From Prolixibacter denitrificans (GTDB lineage Bacteria; Bacteroidota; Bacteroidia; Bacteroidales; Prolixibacteraceae), in NCBI RefSeq assembly GCF_003014495.1, contig NZ_PYGC01000007.1:1-64000 (forward strand): DNA of 64,000 bases. The letters are read 5' to 3'. The notes below the pieces were generated by a model that saw nothing but the letters and a program-made list of their open reading frames with translations, ran no database searches and had not been told where the DNA came from. A program made the translations under genes and the position numbers. How positions within the stretch are numbered: position 1 is the first letter of the stretch; each line of letters begins with the position of its first letter. Positions 7,508 to 16,509 of this stretch are shown piece by piece.

Positions 7508-7547
7508 AGCTATCATATTTATGCTTACGATTTGTAAGTAAATAGCT
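7508..7547 (-). promoter_or_regulatory. Stem-loop in the leader of the DUF6913-dapA unit
   Basis: Outer arms AGCTAT (7508-7513) and ATAGCT (7542-7547) enclose CTTAC (7524-7528) paired with GTAAG (7534-7538). The structure lies about 50-90 bases before the start codon at 7455 on the minus strand. It has no T run, so it is not a terminator. It could be a leader structure; I cannot match it to a known riboswitch. Confidence 0.35.
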
Positions 7548-7640
7548 GAAAATATTTTCAATTTAAATACTTACGTCTTTCGATTGTGTCTGATTTTAAT
7601 TGAGACGTTTTCCTTTTCATATCTGTTTTCTATTGGCGTC

Positions 7641-9653
7641 TTACGATTCAATCATTTTTAAAAATTCCTGCTCATCGATGATGGGTATTTTCAACTTTTC
7701 GGCCTTTTCTCTTTTTGCTGGCCCCATTTTATCTCCGGCCAACAGGTAATCTGTCTTCCCGGTAATGGAACCGGCATTTTTCCCCCCGTTCTGTTCGACC
7801 AGTTCACCCAACTCTTTTCTGCGTTGCGAGGTCCCGAAATTTCCGGAAATCACGAACGTCAGTCCTTTCAGCTTTTCGGAGGTCGGGAGAGAATCCTCAT
7901 CAACTTCCATGGTGAGACCGGCCTTGCGTAATTGCTGGATTAAAATACGGTTTTTTTCGTCGTCAAAATAATTCCGGAGGGATTGTGCCATTTTCTCACC
8001 AATCTCATCAACGGCAATCAACTCTTCCAACGTGGCATCTTCCAGTTTTTCGATGGAGCCAAAGGCACGAGTAATTTTTTTCGCGGCCGTTTCACCAATA
8101 AAGCGAATCCCTAAACCGAACAGTACTTTTTCAAATGGTTGCTGCTTCGATTTTTCAATTCCGTTTACCAGGTTTTGGACCGATTTTTCCTGAAAGAAGT
8201 CAAGAACCAGAATTTGGCCCTGCTTTTCGGGTAAATCGTAAATGCTGGCCACATCGGTCAGCAAACCTTTGTCAAAAAACAACCGAATGGTTTCTTTGCC
8301 CAAACCTTCGATGTCCATAGCACCCCGGCTGCAGAAATGTTCGAGCTTTCCTTTCAGCTGGGGAGGACATCCGTTTTCGTTGGGACAGTAATACGCTGCT
8401 TCGCCTTCTGTACGCTTCAATTCGGTTCCGCACTCCGGACAATTGGTGATGAACTCGACTCTCGCCGCATCGTTTTTTCTGGAGCTCGTATCAACACCCA
8501 CAATTTTGGGAATGATCTCACCGCCTTTTTCTACGTACACCTGGTCGTCGATGTGCAAATCGAGGTTGGCGATGATATCGGCATTATGAAGGGAAGCTCG
8601 CTTTACAATGGTACCGGCCAGCAGAATGGGCTCCAAATTGGCGACAGGCGTAACAGCGCCGGTTCGTCCTACCTGGTAAGTGACAGCTTTCAGACGGGTT
8701 GCCAACCGTTCGGCCTTAAACTTATAAGCAATGGCCCAGCGCGGCGATTTGGCCGTATAGCCCATCTCTTCCTGAATTCTGCGGGAATTGACTTTGATGA
8801 CGACACCATCAGTTGCTACCGGAAGATTTTTCCGCTCTTCGTCCCAGTAATGGAGATAATCGAAGATTTCATCGACCGTTTTACAGGCACGCGTATGTTC
8901 GGAAATTTTGAAACCCCACTTCTTCGCTTTTTCCAGCAGTTCAAGGTGACCATCCGACGGGAGATTATCGCCCAATACATAATAGAATATGGCATCGAGA
9001 TTTCGTTTGGCAACTTCCGATGAGTTTTGCAGTTTCAACGTTCCGGAAGCTACATTTCTCGGGTTGGCAAACGGTGCTTCTCCCGCTTCAGCACGAGCTT
9101 CGTTCAGCTTTTCAAACGAAGCAAAAGGCATCAGCACTTCGCCGCGTATTTCGAACTTTTCGGGAAAATCACCTTTCAGCTTGAGCGGTACACTCCGGAT
9201 GGTTTTCACATTGGCGGTCACATCATCGCCCTGAACGCCATCGCCGCGGGTTACCGCACGAACCAGCTGTCCGTTCTCGTAAGTAACACTAATCGATGTT
9301 CCGTCGAATTTCAACTCACAAACATAGGTGAATGGCTCATCGACGAGTTTCCGGGTACGTTGGTCAAATTCCTGCACTTCACTTTCGGAATAGGTGTTGC
9401 TGAGCGAAAGCATGGGGTAGGTGTGACGCACCTGCGTAAACTGCTGGTTGATGTCACTTCCCACACGCTGTGACGGCGAATTGGGATCGTTCAGCTCAGG
9501 CGCTTCTTTCTCTAGTTCGATGAGTTCGTTCATCAAATGATCGAAAGTTTCGTCGCCAATGATCGGCTGATTTAAAACGTAGTAGTTGTAGTTATGCTGT
9601 TCGAGTTGCTCTCTTAATTCCAGTATGCGTTTCCGGGTCTTTTCCGAAGTCAT
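7641..9653 (-). CDS. ligA: NAD-dependent DNA ligase LigA
   Basis: 670 residues from the ATG at 9653; a GTG three codons upstream would give 673. Full domain set: the Ia domain with [11 protein letters not shown] that binds NMN, the adenylation domain with the active-site lysine K115 in CELKFDGTS, the OB fold, a four-cysteine zinc finger (CPECGTEL...[10 protein letters not shown]), the helix-hairpin-helix region ([24 protein letters not shown]) and a C-terminal BRCT domain ([19 protein letters not shown]). It seals nicks in replication and repair and is essential in most bacteria. The gene stands alone; 185 bp separate it from the DUF6913 gene downstream. Confidence 0.97.
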   Translation of the reverse strand: MTSEKTRKRILELREQLEQHNYNYYVLNQPIIGDETFDHLMNELIELEKEAPELNDPNSPSQRVGSDINQQFTQVRHTYPMLSLSNTYSESEVQEFDQRTRKLVDEPFTYVCELKFDGTSISVTYENGQLVRAVTRGDGVQGDDVTANVKTIRSVPLKLKGDFPEKFEIRGEVLMPFASFEKLNEARAEAGEAPFANPRNVASGTLKLQNSSEVAKRNLDAIFYYVLGDNLPSDGHLELLEKAKKWGFKISEHTRACKTVDEIFDYLHYWDEERKNLPVATDGVVIKVNSRRIQEEMGYTAKSPRWAIAYKFKAERLATRLKAVTYQVGRTGAVTPVANLEPILLAGTIVKRASLHNADIIANLDLHIDDQVYVEKGGEIIPKIVGVDTSSRKNDAARVEFITNCPECGTELKRTEGEAAYYCPNENGCPPQLKGKLEHFCSRGAMDIEGLGKETIRLFFDKGLLTDVASIYDLPEKQGQILVLDFFQEKSVQNLVNGIEKSKQQPFEKVLFGLGIRFIGETAAKKITRAFGSIEKLEDATLEELIAVDEIGEKMAQSLRNYFDDEKNRILIQQLRKAGLTMEVDEDSLPTSEKLKGLTFVISGNFGTSQRRKELGELVEQNGGKNAGSITGKTDYLLAGDKMGPAKREKAEKLKIPIIDEQEFLKMIES

Positions 9654-9739
9654 TTTCTTCACATTTTAAAAAACTAAAAGTACTAAAAATGGACGTTCGG
9701 AAACATAAAAACATGCCATTCGCATTGAATTCTTTTGCC

Positions 9740-9835
9740 TCAATGAAATTGTGAAATCAAAATCAGATAGATAATAACGATTGCGCCGATCACAGCAAAC
9801 CTAATCAGATTTTTCATCGTCCGGGGGGTAGTCAT
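9740..9835 (-). CDS. Possible 31-residue single-pass membrane protein
   Basis: A short open frame reads MTTPRTMKNLIRFAVIGAIV and continues with a hydrophobic run (IIYLILIS) to QFH and a TGA. It has one transmembrane segment with a basic, Arg/Lys-containing N-terminal side. An internal ATG (codon 7) could be the start. It lies between ligA and the riboswitch in a stretch of ~290 bp without other genes. There is no strong ribosome binding site and no homologue that I recall, so this is a candidate only. Confidence 0.35.
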   Translation of the reverse strand: MTTPRTMKNLIRFAVIGAIVIIYLILISQFH

Positions 9836-9939
9836 AAACAAAAATCTCTTAGCCGTATGTAAAAAAATTAAATGCTATTGTCGGCCCCAAGTAAGCAAAA
9901 TATCCTGTTAAAAAATGATCAGATTTTGAAAATGTCGTA

Positions 9940-9947
9940 TATCTTTG
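9940..9947 (+). promoter_or_regulatory. Candidate -7 element upstream of the cobalamin riboswitch
   Basis: TATCTTTG fits the Bacteroidota -7 consensus TAnnTTTG and would start transcription within about ten bases of the riboswitch. No TTTG box at the ideal 19-base distance is seen; a TTTTG lies closer, at 9924-9928. Confidence 0.4.
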
Positions 9948-9957
9948 ACGTGAATTT

Positions 9958-10133
9958 TGGTTTTTCAACCTCCGTTCGGGAGGACGAAAATGAAAAGGGA
10001 ATCCGGTGAAAATCCGGAGCTGTTCCCGCAGCTGTAAGCCCGTAATTAATGGGTTTCCTGATCCGCATAACCACTGTTTCAGTTTGAAACGGGAAGGTGC
10101 AGGAAACCCGGGTGAGCCAGAAGACCTGCCACG
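9958..10133 (+). ncRNA. Cobalamin riboswitch (adenosylcobalamin type)
   Basis: The conserved core is easy to read: GGGAATCCGGTGAAAATCCG followed by GAGCTGTTCCCGCAGCTGTAA (the B12-box core), then a variable P-stem region, and at the 3' side GGTGAGCCAGAAGACCTGCC. The switch starts close to the -7 element at 9940 and lies ~120 bp before the first gene. The leader after it (10134-10251) contains the inverted repeat TTTTTGCT / AGCAAAAA at about 10146-10173 but no terminator with a T run, so control of translation is more likely than attenuation. Binding of cobalamin should reduce expression of the two genes downstream. Confidence 0.93.
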
Positions 10134-10251
10134 ATTCAACAACTAATTTTTGCTTTCGGGATAAATAGCAAAAATGAACTGCAAGCAATTGTTATTCATT
10201 TTTCACATTTGGAAGAAAGCCGGAAACAACCATTAATTAAATGTCATTATT

Positions 10252-10458
10252 ATGGGAAACGTATGTCCGCGCTGTGGGTCCACCTTCGAATGTCAACACG
10301 ATGATATTCAGAAATGTTGGTGTGCCCGTGAAAGATTGCCCGCCGCGTTGTGCGAAACGCTCAGGGAGAACTACGATGCATGCTTATGCCTCTCGTGCAT
10401 CAGTGAACTTCAAAACGACCTCAGAATCAACGTAAATCAAACGACAAAAAAGGATTAA
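10252..10458 (+). CDS. Cysteine-rich CWC family protein
   Basis: 68 residues matching the Cys_rich_CWC family: CPRCGSTFECQ, then KCWCARERL and a C-terminal CLCLSCISEL. The eight cysteines are spaced as metal-binding pairs. Members are small putative zinc or metal proteins without an assigned role. No signal peptide, so it is cytoplasmic. It is the first gene behind the cobalamin riboswitch and ends 2 bp before the DUF4465 gene, so the two are co-transcribed. That setting suggests a role tied to B12 supply, which is inference. Confidence 0.85.
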   Translation: MGNVCPRCGSTFECQHDDIQKCWCARERLPAALCETLRENYDACLCLSCISELQNDLRINVNQTTKKD

Positions 10459-10460
10459 TC

Positions 10461-11216
10461 ATGAAGAAATTAAACGGATTGTTCATTGCAACAATTGCTT
10501 CGGCTTTGCTTTTTACTGCCTGTGACAAATCGGAAGAAACCATTACTGAAACGAAAACCGTCGATTTTGAAGACCTCCAGACACCTTCTTCAGGTTACTG
10601 GAATGGCAGCGATGCTTCAGGCGAATTTACTTCGGGCGATATGGTTTTCCCGAACAATTACAACGCCGATTATTCGACGTGGGACAGCTTTGCCTATTCC
10701 ACATTGAATGATACGCAAACAGCCGGCTATGGCAATCAATACAGCGTGTTCGATGCAGCGAACAACGGTAACACATTTGCCATATTTTACCCTTCCTATT
10801 CAGGCGATGCGTATTTTTCATTTCAGAATGAGCAGGAATACCAACTGAAAAGCATCGAGTTGTGTAACGATACTTATTCGGCACTGTCGATGAAAGACGG
10901 AGACGCTTACAGTAAGAAATTCGGCGGTGATACGGGAAACGATCCCGACTGGTTCAAGGTCGACATTATTGGTTACGATGCAGCAGGCGATTCGATTGGT
11001 AACGTCGAGTTTTATTTGGCCGATTATCGCTTTTCGGATAATACACAGGATTACATTGTTAACCAATGGACTACAGTAGACTTAAGCAGCCTGGGCAAAG
11101 TGAACAAACTGGCCTTCCGTTTTGGCTCTTCAGACGTTGGCAACTATGGCATCAATACGCCATCTTACGTTTGTTTGGACAACCTTCGGTACGAAGTGGT
11201 ATCGAAAGCAGAGTAG
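10461..11216 (+). CDS. DUF4465 lipoprotein, probable B12-binding surface protein (BtuH-like)
   Basis: 251 residues with a lipoprotein signal; the lipobox LFTAC places the lipid on C21. The mature part is a DUF4465 domain: VDFEDLQTP at the start, SGYWNGSDASGEFTSGD, YSTWDSFAYS, and the closing LAFRFGSSDVGNYGINTPSY and CLDNLRYE. In Bacteroides this family includes BtuH, an outer-membrane lipoprotein that binds vitamin B12. The position behind a cobalamin riboswitch supports the same role here. Unlike known B12 uptake loci, no BtuB-type TonB receptor lies next to it in this window; the operon ends with a strong terminator. Confidence 0.88.
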   Translation: MKKLNGLFIATIASALLFTACDKSEETITETKTVDFEDLQTPSSGYWNGSDASGEFTSGDMVFPNNYNADYSTWDSFAYSTLNDTQTAGYGNQYSVFDAANNGNTFAIFYPSYSGDAYFSFQNEQEYQLKSIELCNDTYSALSMKDGDAYSKKFGGDTGNDPDWFKVDIIGYDAAGDSIGNVEFYLADYRFSDNTQDYIVNQWTTVDLSSLGKVNKLAFRFGSSDVGNYGINTPSYVCLDNLRYEVVSKAE

Positions 11217-11299
11217 CGAATCATCAACCAGCAGGAATAGAACATTGTTTTTTTGTAACTGTTTAGCTTATACTATTCCTGCTTAACATACTTGATTGT

Positions 11300-11343
11300 A
11301 AAAAGGCGGATATCCCCGAAACAGGGGCATCCGCCTTTTTTTG
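11300..11343 (+). terminator. Rho-independent terminator after the B12 operon
   Basis: AAAAGGCGGAT pairs with ATCCGCCTTTT, with an inner TCCCC/GGGG pair, and is followed by a run of T. It lies 84 bp after the DUF4465 stop. Confidence 0.9.
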
Positions 11344-11519
11344 TTGTCTTGATTTTCTTCAACGGATGGTAGTTATAGAAATTATTCAATAAGATTCATT
11401 ATCAGCGATATAATAATGCGACGTCCTGTTTCGTTATAAAAATGAAATATCGCAATGTGTTGGTTGTTAGTGACGTTGGAAAGTGCGGTATTTTAACCAA
11501 ACCAAAAAACACTTTTCCT

Positions 11520-12713
11520 ATGTCAGTTCGTGTCAGTGTATTATTGTTGATGCTGAATTTTGGGCTTTTGCTACTACCCGATATAGCCCACTCAAAAAAC
11601 AAAGAAATACCGGGGTTACAGGTTGAAGGAAAATTACGCACAGACGAAGGCGGCCTGAACGGCGCTACCATTGAAGTCTTCAGAGCAGATAGCGATGAGC
11701 TCGAACAAACTGCAACCGTTGATGAAACCGGCAAGTTTGCGCTGCAGTTGGATTTTCAGCACGATTATTACTTCGTTTTTAAGAACAGAGGATGCTATTC
11801 CAAAAAATTGCTCCTGAATGCCGTTATTCCTGAGAAAGTATTGAAGCGGGATCCGTATTTTCCTCCTATTAAAATCATTGTTACGTTGTTTCGGAAAATC
11901 CCGGAAATTGACCCGTCATTTTCTGAGAAACCGGTTGGGAAGATATTCTATTCGGCTGAACTGGATAATTTTGATTCGGAATCGTACTTCAACGATATAC
12001 AGATACGTGAAAAAATCGATGATGAAGTGGCAACCACCTATTCAAAAAAGCTGGAAAAGGCAAAAGCCCTGGAAGTCAGTGGGAATCTCGCTGCAGCTAT
12101 GGATGAATACCAGACAGCCACGCGTCTGAAACAAGATGATGACCTTGCTCAGAAAAAGATAGCATCGCTGAAAGAGCAAATTAAGCAAAAGGAACAAATC
12201 AGACAGGCTGAAGCTGCCAGAAAAGACAGCATGGACAAACAACTTTTGGCTGCGTCTTTGAAACCCGCAGATATGGTTGACAAAGAGCTGAAAGCTCGAG
12301 CAAATCAATTGGTTCCTGTTCAGAAGGTTTTCGAAGATACTGCCACAAACGAGACAAAAAATTTGGCTGAGCAAACTCGACCAGATTCTGCTGAGACCGC
12401 TGCCCAAACCGCAGAAGTTGAACCGAAGAAAATGTTCGAGGACTCTGCCCAAAAGGTGACAGGCGAAACTGAAAAACAGGAAGCCATTGCAGCAACAGAG
12501 AACACGAAGACTCAAAATACAGAACAGGAGAAAGCACAATCTTCGTCAATTGACGGTGAAGAAAAAAGTTTGGTGCAGGCGTCAATACAACCACACGAAA
12601 AACACTCCGGCAGTGGCGTTATCCTGATATCCGGATTGATATTATTTGCGCTGCTTATTCTTCTTTGGATAAGGAGGAAAGCAAAACAGAAAGATACCGT
12701 GGAAAACAAATAG
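11520..12713 (+). CDS. Exported coiled-coil/TPR-type protein with a C-terminal membrane anchor
   Basis: 397 residues from the ATG at 11520, which gives a good signal sequence (MSVRVSVLLLMLNFGLLLLP). The frame is open to 11442, but that start would bury the signal. Residues ~30-150 form a beta-rich domain (VEGKLRTDEGGLNGATIEVF, then DETGKFALQLDFQHDYYFVF). A conserved block follows (KRDPYFPP, VPEIDPSF-like IPEIDPSF, GKIFYSAELDNFDSESYFND). After one TPR-like helix pair (AKALEVSGNLAAAMDEYQTA) comes a Lys/Glu/Ala-rich region. It ends with a transmembrane segment (SGVILISGLILFALLILLW) and a basic tail. It shares its N-terminal ~180 residues with the 863-residue protein at 26485-29076. Function unknown; the topology suggests a periplasmic scaffold. 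Confidence 0.85.
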   Translation: MSVRVSVLLLMLNFGLLLLPDIAHSKNKEIPGLQVEGKLRTDEGGLNGATIEVFRADSDELEQTATVDETGKFALQLDFQHDYYFVFKNRGCYSKKLLLNAVIPEKVLKRDPYFPPIKIIVTLFRKIPEIDPSFSEKPVGKIFYSAELDNFDSESYFNDIQIREKIDDEVATTYSKKLEKAKALEVSGNLAAAMDEYQTATRLKQDDDLAQKKIASLKEQIKQKEQIRQAEAARKDSMDKQLLAASLKPADMVDKELKARANQLVPVQKVFEDTATNETKNLAEQTRPDSAETAAQTAEVEPKKMFEDSAQKVTGETEKQEAIAATENTKTQNTEQEKAQSSSIDGEEKSLVQASIQPHEKHSGSGVILISGLILFALLILLWIRRKAKQKDTVENK

Positions 12714-12788
12714 CATCTGACAAGATATATTGCGTTGTAAATAGCTTGGACTGTTTAACTTGTTTTACAGATTCATAAGGTTGCATTT

Positions 12789-12829
12789 AAAAAGGCAGGT
12801 GAATCCTTTCCGGGACACCTGCTTTTTTG
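12789..12829 (+). terminator. Rho-independent terminator
   Basis: GCAGGTG (12795-12801) pairs with CACCTGC, flanked by A-rich sequence on the left and TTTTTT on the right. It closes the gene at 11520-12713. Confidence 0.85.
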
Positions 12830-12900
12830 TTTGTCATACTGATTTTCTATCGTTTGACAGAATTTCTGTAAATTCCCGTTCAATTTAAACCGAACTAACA

Positions 12901-14589
12901 ATGAAGAAATTTGCTTCTCTTGTATTGCTTTTCCTGATAAGTATTTCACTGTTTGCACAGGACCGGATAACCGGCAAGAATTTTGCTACACGTTCTGATG
13001 TGATGGCACGTCACGGGATGGTGTGTACCAGTCAGCCATTGGCGACACAAATCGGAATTGACATCCTGAAAAAAGGCGGTTCCGCAGTTGATGCAGCCAT
13101 TGCAGCCAATGCGGCGCTTGGATTGATGGAACCAACCGGTAGTGGAATAGGCGGCGATCTGTTCGCCATTGTCTGGGATGCCAAAACGAAAAAATTATAT
13201 GGACTGAATGCCAGCGGACGTTCACCCAAGGCTTTAACGTTGGCGATTTTTAAGGAAAAAGGGCTGAAGGAAATACCGCCGTTTGGTCCGCTTCCGGTAA
13301 CGGTTCCCGGTTGTGTGGACGGGTGGTTTTCGTTGCACGACCGCTTTGGTAAACTTCCGATGAAAGATATTCTGGAGCCGACGATTCAATATGCGGAGGA
13401 AGGATTTCCGGTTACCGACGTAATTGGCTACTATTTTGGCCGTTCGGTAGAATATTTCAGCAAGAAATTTCCGAATGTAAAGGAGACTTACATGTCTGAT
13501 GGTGAACCGCCTTATAAAGGGAAGGTATTCCGCAATCCGATGCTGGCCAATACCTACCGCAAAATTGCCAAAGGTGGCCGCGATGCCTTTTATAAAGGCC
13601 GTATTGCACATGTTATTGCCGATTTTATTCAGGAACAGGGCGGTTACCTTTCGTATGAGGATTTCGCTGCACACCATTCTGAATGGGTAGAACCCGTTTC
13701 GGTGAACTACCGTGGATACGATGTTTGGGAGCTTCCGCCGAATGGGCAGGGAATAGCTGCCCTGCAAATGTTGCAGATTCTGAAAGGGTATGATATTGCT
13801 TCCATGGGATTCGGCTCAGCCGACCACATTCATTATTTCACGGAAGCCAAGAAACTGGCCTTCGAAGATAGGGCAAAATATTACGCTGATATGGATTTTG
13901 CCAAAGTGCCGGTTCAGACCTTGATTTCAGAAAAATACGCGGCAGAGCGCCGGAAACTTATTCGTCCCGATAGAGCAGGGGAATATTCAGCGGGAGAAAT
14001 CAGTCAGGGAGAAACGGTTTACCTGACGGCTGCTGACGATGAAGGAAATATGGTTTCGTTGATTCAATCGAATTATCGTGGAATGGGTTCCGGAATGGTG
14101 CCTCCGGGACTGGGGTTTATGCTTCAGGATCGTGGTCAGCTTTTCAACCTGGAAGAAGGACACTCGAACACTTACGAGCCAGGTAAACGGCCTTTCCATA
14201 CGATTATTCCCGCTTTCGTTACGAAAGATGGTCAGCCTTTCATGAGTTTTGGAGTGATGGGCGGTGATTTTCAGCCACAGGGACACGTTCAGATATTGAT
14301 GAACCTCATCGATTTTGGAATGGGACTGCAGGAAGCCGGTGATGCTCCACGCATCAGTCACGATGGCTCCACTTCGCCGACAGGTACACCGGCTGATGGT
14401 ACCGGACGAATTTCGCTGGAAAGCGGCTTTGGTTACGAAGCAATCCGTACTTTGATGCAACGAGGTCATCGTGTTGGATATGAGAATGGAATTTATGGTG
14501 GTTACCAGGCAATTATGTACGATGCTAAAAACGATGTTTATTACGGCGCGTCGGAATCGAGAAAAGACGGTGAGGCTATTGGTTACTAA
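12901..14589 (+). CDS. ggt: Gamma-glutamyltransferase
   Basis: 562 residues with a signal peptide cleaved near FAQD. Cleaves gamma-glutamyl bonds of glutathione and related peptides in the periplasm. The enzyme is made as one chain that splits itself at a threonine; the likely nucleophile is T372 in QGETVYLTAADDEGN, before NMVSLIQSNYRGMGSG. Other family landmarks are GGSAVDAAIAANAALGLMEP, TGSGIGGDLFAIVWD and the C-terminal MGGDFQPQGHVQILMNLIDF. The usual T-T-H at the cleavage site is E-T-V here, as in the ywrD-like branch, so the substrate may differ from glutathione. Single gene between two intergenic regions. Confidence 0.93.
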   Translation: MKKFASLVLLFLISISLFAQDRITGKNFATRSDVMARHGMVCTSQPLATQIGIDILKKGGSAVDAAIAANAALGLMEPTGSGIGGDLFAIVWDAKTKKLYGLNASGRSPKALTLAIFKEKGLKEIPPFGPLPVTVPGCVDGWFSLHDRFGKLPMKDILEPTIQYAEEGFPVTDVIGYYFGRSVEYFSKKFPNVKETYMSDGEPPYKGKVFRNPMLANTYRKIAKGGRDAFYKGRIAHVIADFIQEQGGYLSYEDFAAHHSEWVEPVSVNYRGYDVWELPPNGQGIAALQMLQILKGYDIASMGFGSADHIHYFTEAKKLAFEDRAKYYADMDFAKVPVQTLISEKYAAERRKLIRPDRAGEYSAGEISQGETVYLTAADDEGNMVSLIQSNYRGMGSGMVPPGLGFMLQDRGQLFNLEEGHSNTYEPGKRPFHTIIPAFVTKDGQPFMSFGVMGGDFQPQGHVQILMNLIDFGMGLQEAGDAPRISHDGSTSPTGTPADGTGRISLESGFGYEAIRTLMQRGHRVGYENGIYGGYQAIMYDAKNDVYYGASESRKDGEAIGY

Positions 14590-14720
14590 TTAGCTACCCT
14601 GATGTGATTATTTGTGTTAAATTTAATCTAAATTAATGTACTTTTGATAGGTGATATTTGCATGATAGAATAGTTCATGCTTTCTTTGTACGACGCAAAA
14701 TTTGTATTAAATAGCTTATT

Positions 14721-15335
14721 ATGACAATCGCTAGAGATAAAATGGTTTCCCTCACTTATGAACTCAGAGTAGACGGGAAGGAAGGAGAAGTATTTGAGAC
14801 TGCGGGAAAAGAAAACCCATTGACATTTCTGTACGGAGCCGGATTGATGTTGCCGATGTTCGAAGAGCGTTTGGCCGGTCTTTCTGACGGAGCTGTATTC
14901 GATGTGGAAATTGCCGCAAAGGATGCTTACGGAGAAGTGAACGAAGAGGCTATCATCAATCTGCCGAAGCACATTTTCGAAGTAAACGGTGAATTTGATA
15001 GCGAACTGGTGAAGCCGGGAAATACCGTTCCGATGATGTCTACTTCAGGACAGCGCATGAACGGAATCGTTCTGGCTGTTGAAGATGATACCGTACGTAT
15101 GGACTTCAATCATCCGCTGGCCGGAGAAGATCTGTTCTTCAAAGGTGAAGTTCTGGAAGTACGCGATGCAACAGCTGAAGAACTGGCTGCTGTATACAAC
15201 CAGGGCGGTTGTGGCTGCGGAAGCGGCGGCGGTTGTGGTAGCGGAAGTTGCAGCACTGATGAGCACGAACACGAGCATGCGCACGCAGGCGGTGGTTGTG
15301 GTTGCGGAAGCGGCGGCGGAAGTTGCGGTTGCTAA
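14721..15335 (+). CDS. slyD: SlyD-type FKBP peptidyl-prolyl isomerase with a metal-binding tail
   Basis: 204 residues. Residues 1-150 follow the SlyD plan: a split FKBP domain (MVSLTYELRVDGKEGEVFET, PLTFLYGAGLMLPMFEERLA) with the inserted chaperone flap (DAYGEVNEEAIINLPKHIFE), closing with VRMDFNHPLAGEDLFFKGEV. The last ~45 residues are almost only Gly, Cys, His, Ser and Glu: GGCGCGSGGGCGSGSC, then EHEHEHAHAGGGCGCGSGGG and a final CGC. In E. coli SlyD the tail binds nickel and serves hydrogenase assembly; the tail here is even richer in cysteine. No hydrogenase or urease gene is in the window. Cytoplasmic. Confidence 0.93.
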   Translation: MTIARDKMVSLTYELRVDGKEGEVFETAGKENPLTFLYGAGLMLPMFEERLAGLSDGAVFDVEIAAKDAYGEVNEEAIINLPKHIFEVNGEFDSELVKPGNTVPMMSTSGQRMNGIVLAVEDDTVRMDFNHPLAGEDLFFKGEVLEVRDATAEELAAVYNQGGCGCGSGGGCGSGSCSTDEHEHEHAHAGGGCGCGSGGGSCGC

Positions 15336-15388
15336 GCAAATCCAGAAAACATTTTCTTTTCCGAATAAAGAAATTAACGTATTTTTAT

Positions 15389-15416
15389 CAACCCGGGACT
15401 TCCCCGGGTTTCTTAT
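15389..15416 (+). terminator. Rho-independent terminator after slyD
   Basis: AACCCGGG pairs with CCCGGGTT around a five-base loop, followed by TCTTATTTTA. It sits between slyD and aroC. Confidence 0.75.
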
Positions 15417-15424
15417 TTTAGCCT

Positions 15425-16498
15425 ATGAACACTTTTGGACAAATATTCAGATTAACCACGTTTGGAGAATCACACGGCGCAGCAATCGGAGGCGTTATTG
15501 ACGGGTGCCCGTCCGGTCTCGAATTGGATATAGAAAAGGTGCAGAAAGATCTGGACCGCCGCAAGCCCGGACAATCGCATATAACGACCCAACGAAAAGA
15601 AGGGGACAAGATTGAATTCCTTTCGGGAATATTTGAAGGAAAAACCACTGGAACGCCCATCGGCTTTATTATTCGGAATAAAGACCAGCATTCGAATGAT
15701 TACAATAATCTCAGGGAGGTATTTCGTCCCTCACATGCCGATTATACCTACATCAAGAAATATGGCCGCCGCGATCACCGTGGTGGTGGACGTTCATCAG
15801 CCCGGGAAACGATTGCGCGTGTAGCTGCCGGAGCCGTTGCCAAACAATTGCTGCAGAATATTGGCGTAAATGTTCAGGCGTATGTTTCACAGGTAGGCGA
15901 AGTGGAAGTGCCTAAAAGCTACCTGGAATTGGATCTAGGTTTAACCGAATCAAATATTGTTCGTTGTCCCGATCTCGAGACGGCGGAAAAAATGATTGCC
16001 CGCATTGAAGAAGCCGGACATAATCACGATACGGTTGGCGGTGTCATTACTTGCGTAGCAACCGGAGCTCCTGCAGGACTGGGCGAGCCTGTATTTAATA
16101 AATTACATGCGGATTTAGGGCATGCGATGTTAGGTATCAATGCGGTAAAAGGCTTTGAATATGGTTCTGGTTTCGCCGGAACACGTCTGTCCGGTTCGGA
16201 GCACAACGACGTATTTGTGAAAGATGGTGACAAAATCCGGACGAAAACGAATCACTCCGGCGGTGTACAGGGAGGAATATCAAACGGTGAAGACATATAC
16301 TTCCGGGTGGCGTTTAAACCCATTGCTACTTTGTTAAAAGAGCAGCATACAGTCGATAGTTCTTCAAAAGATGTAACGATCAATCCCAAAGGCCGTCATG
16401 ATCCCTGCGTACTGCCCAGAGCGGTTCCCATTGTGGAAGCGATGGCCGCCTTGGTTTTGGCTGACCATTTCCTGATGAACAGCATCTCAAAACTCTAA
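15425..16498 (+). CDS. aroC: Chorismate synthase
   Basis: 357 residues. Last step of the shikimate pathway: EPSP to chorismate, with reduced FMN. The three family signatures are present: [18 protein letters not shown] near the start, the [20 protein letters not shown] block, and [20 protein letters not shown], with the closing [20 protein letters not shown]. The start codon is only 9 bp after the slyD terminator. Followed after 11 bp by a small winged-helix gene and then a yccF gene, likely as one unit. Confidence 0.97.
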   Translation: MNTFGQIFRLTTFGESHGAAIGGVIDGCPSGLELDIEKVQKDLDRRKPGQSHITTQRKEGDKIEFLSGIFEGKTTGTPIGFIIRNKDQHSNDYNNLREVFRPSHADYTYIKKYGRRDHRGGGRSSARETIARVAAGAVAKQLLQNIGVNVQAYVSQVGEVEVPKSYLELDLGLTESNIVRCPDLETAEKMIARIEEAGHNHDTVGGVITCVATGAPAGLGEPVFNKLHADLGHAMLGINAVKGFEYGSGFAGTRLSGSEHNDVFVKDGDKIRTKTNHSGGVQGGISNGEDIYFRVAFKPIATLLKEQHTVDSSSKDVTINPKGRHDPCVLPRAVPIVEAMAALVLADHFLMNSISKL

Positions 16499-16509
16499 TA
16501 TTCTAACCA

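Noticed and set aside
9849-10188. Two minus-strand frames of 97 and 89 codons
   Set aside because: They lie across the cobalamin riboswitch on the opposite strand; the conserved RNA explains the sequence.
12042-12594. Long minus-strand frames opposite the 11520 gene
   Set aside because: Shadows of a Lys/Glu/Ala-rich coding region; the Leu/Phe/Ser-rich text is typical of antisense reading.
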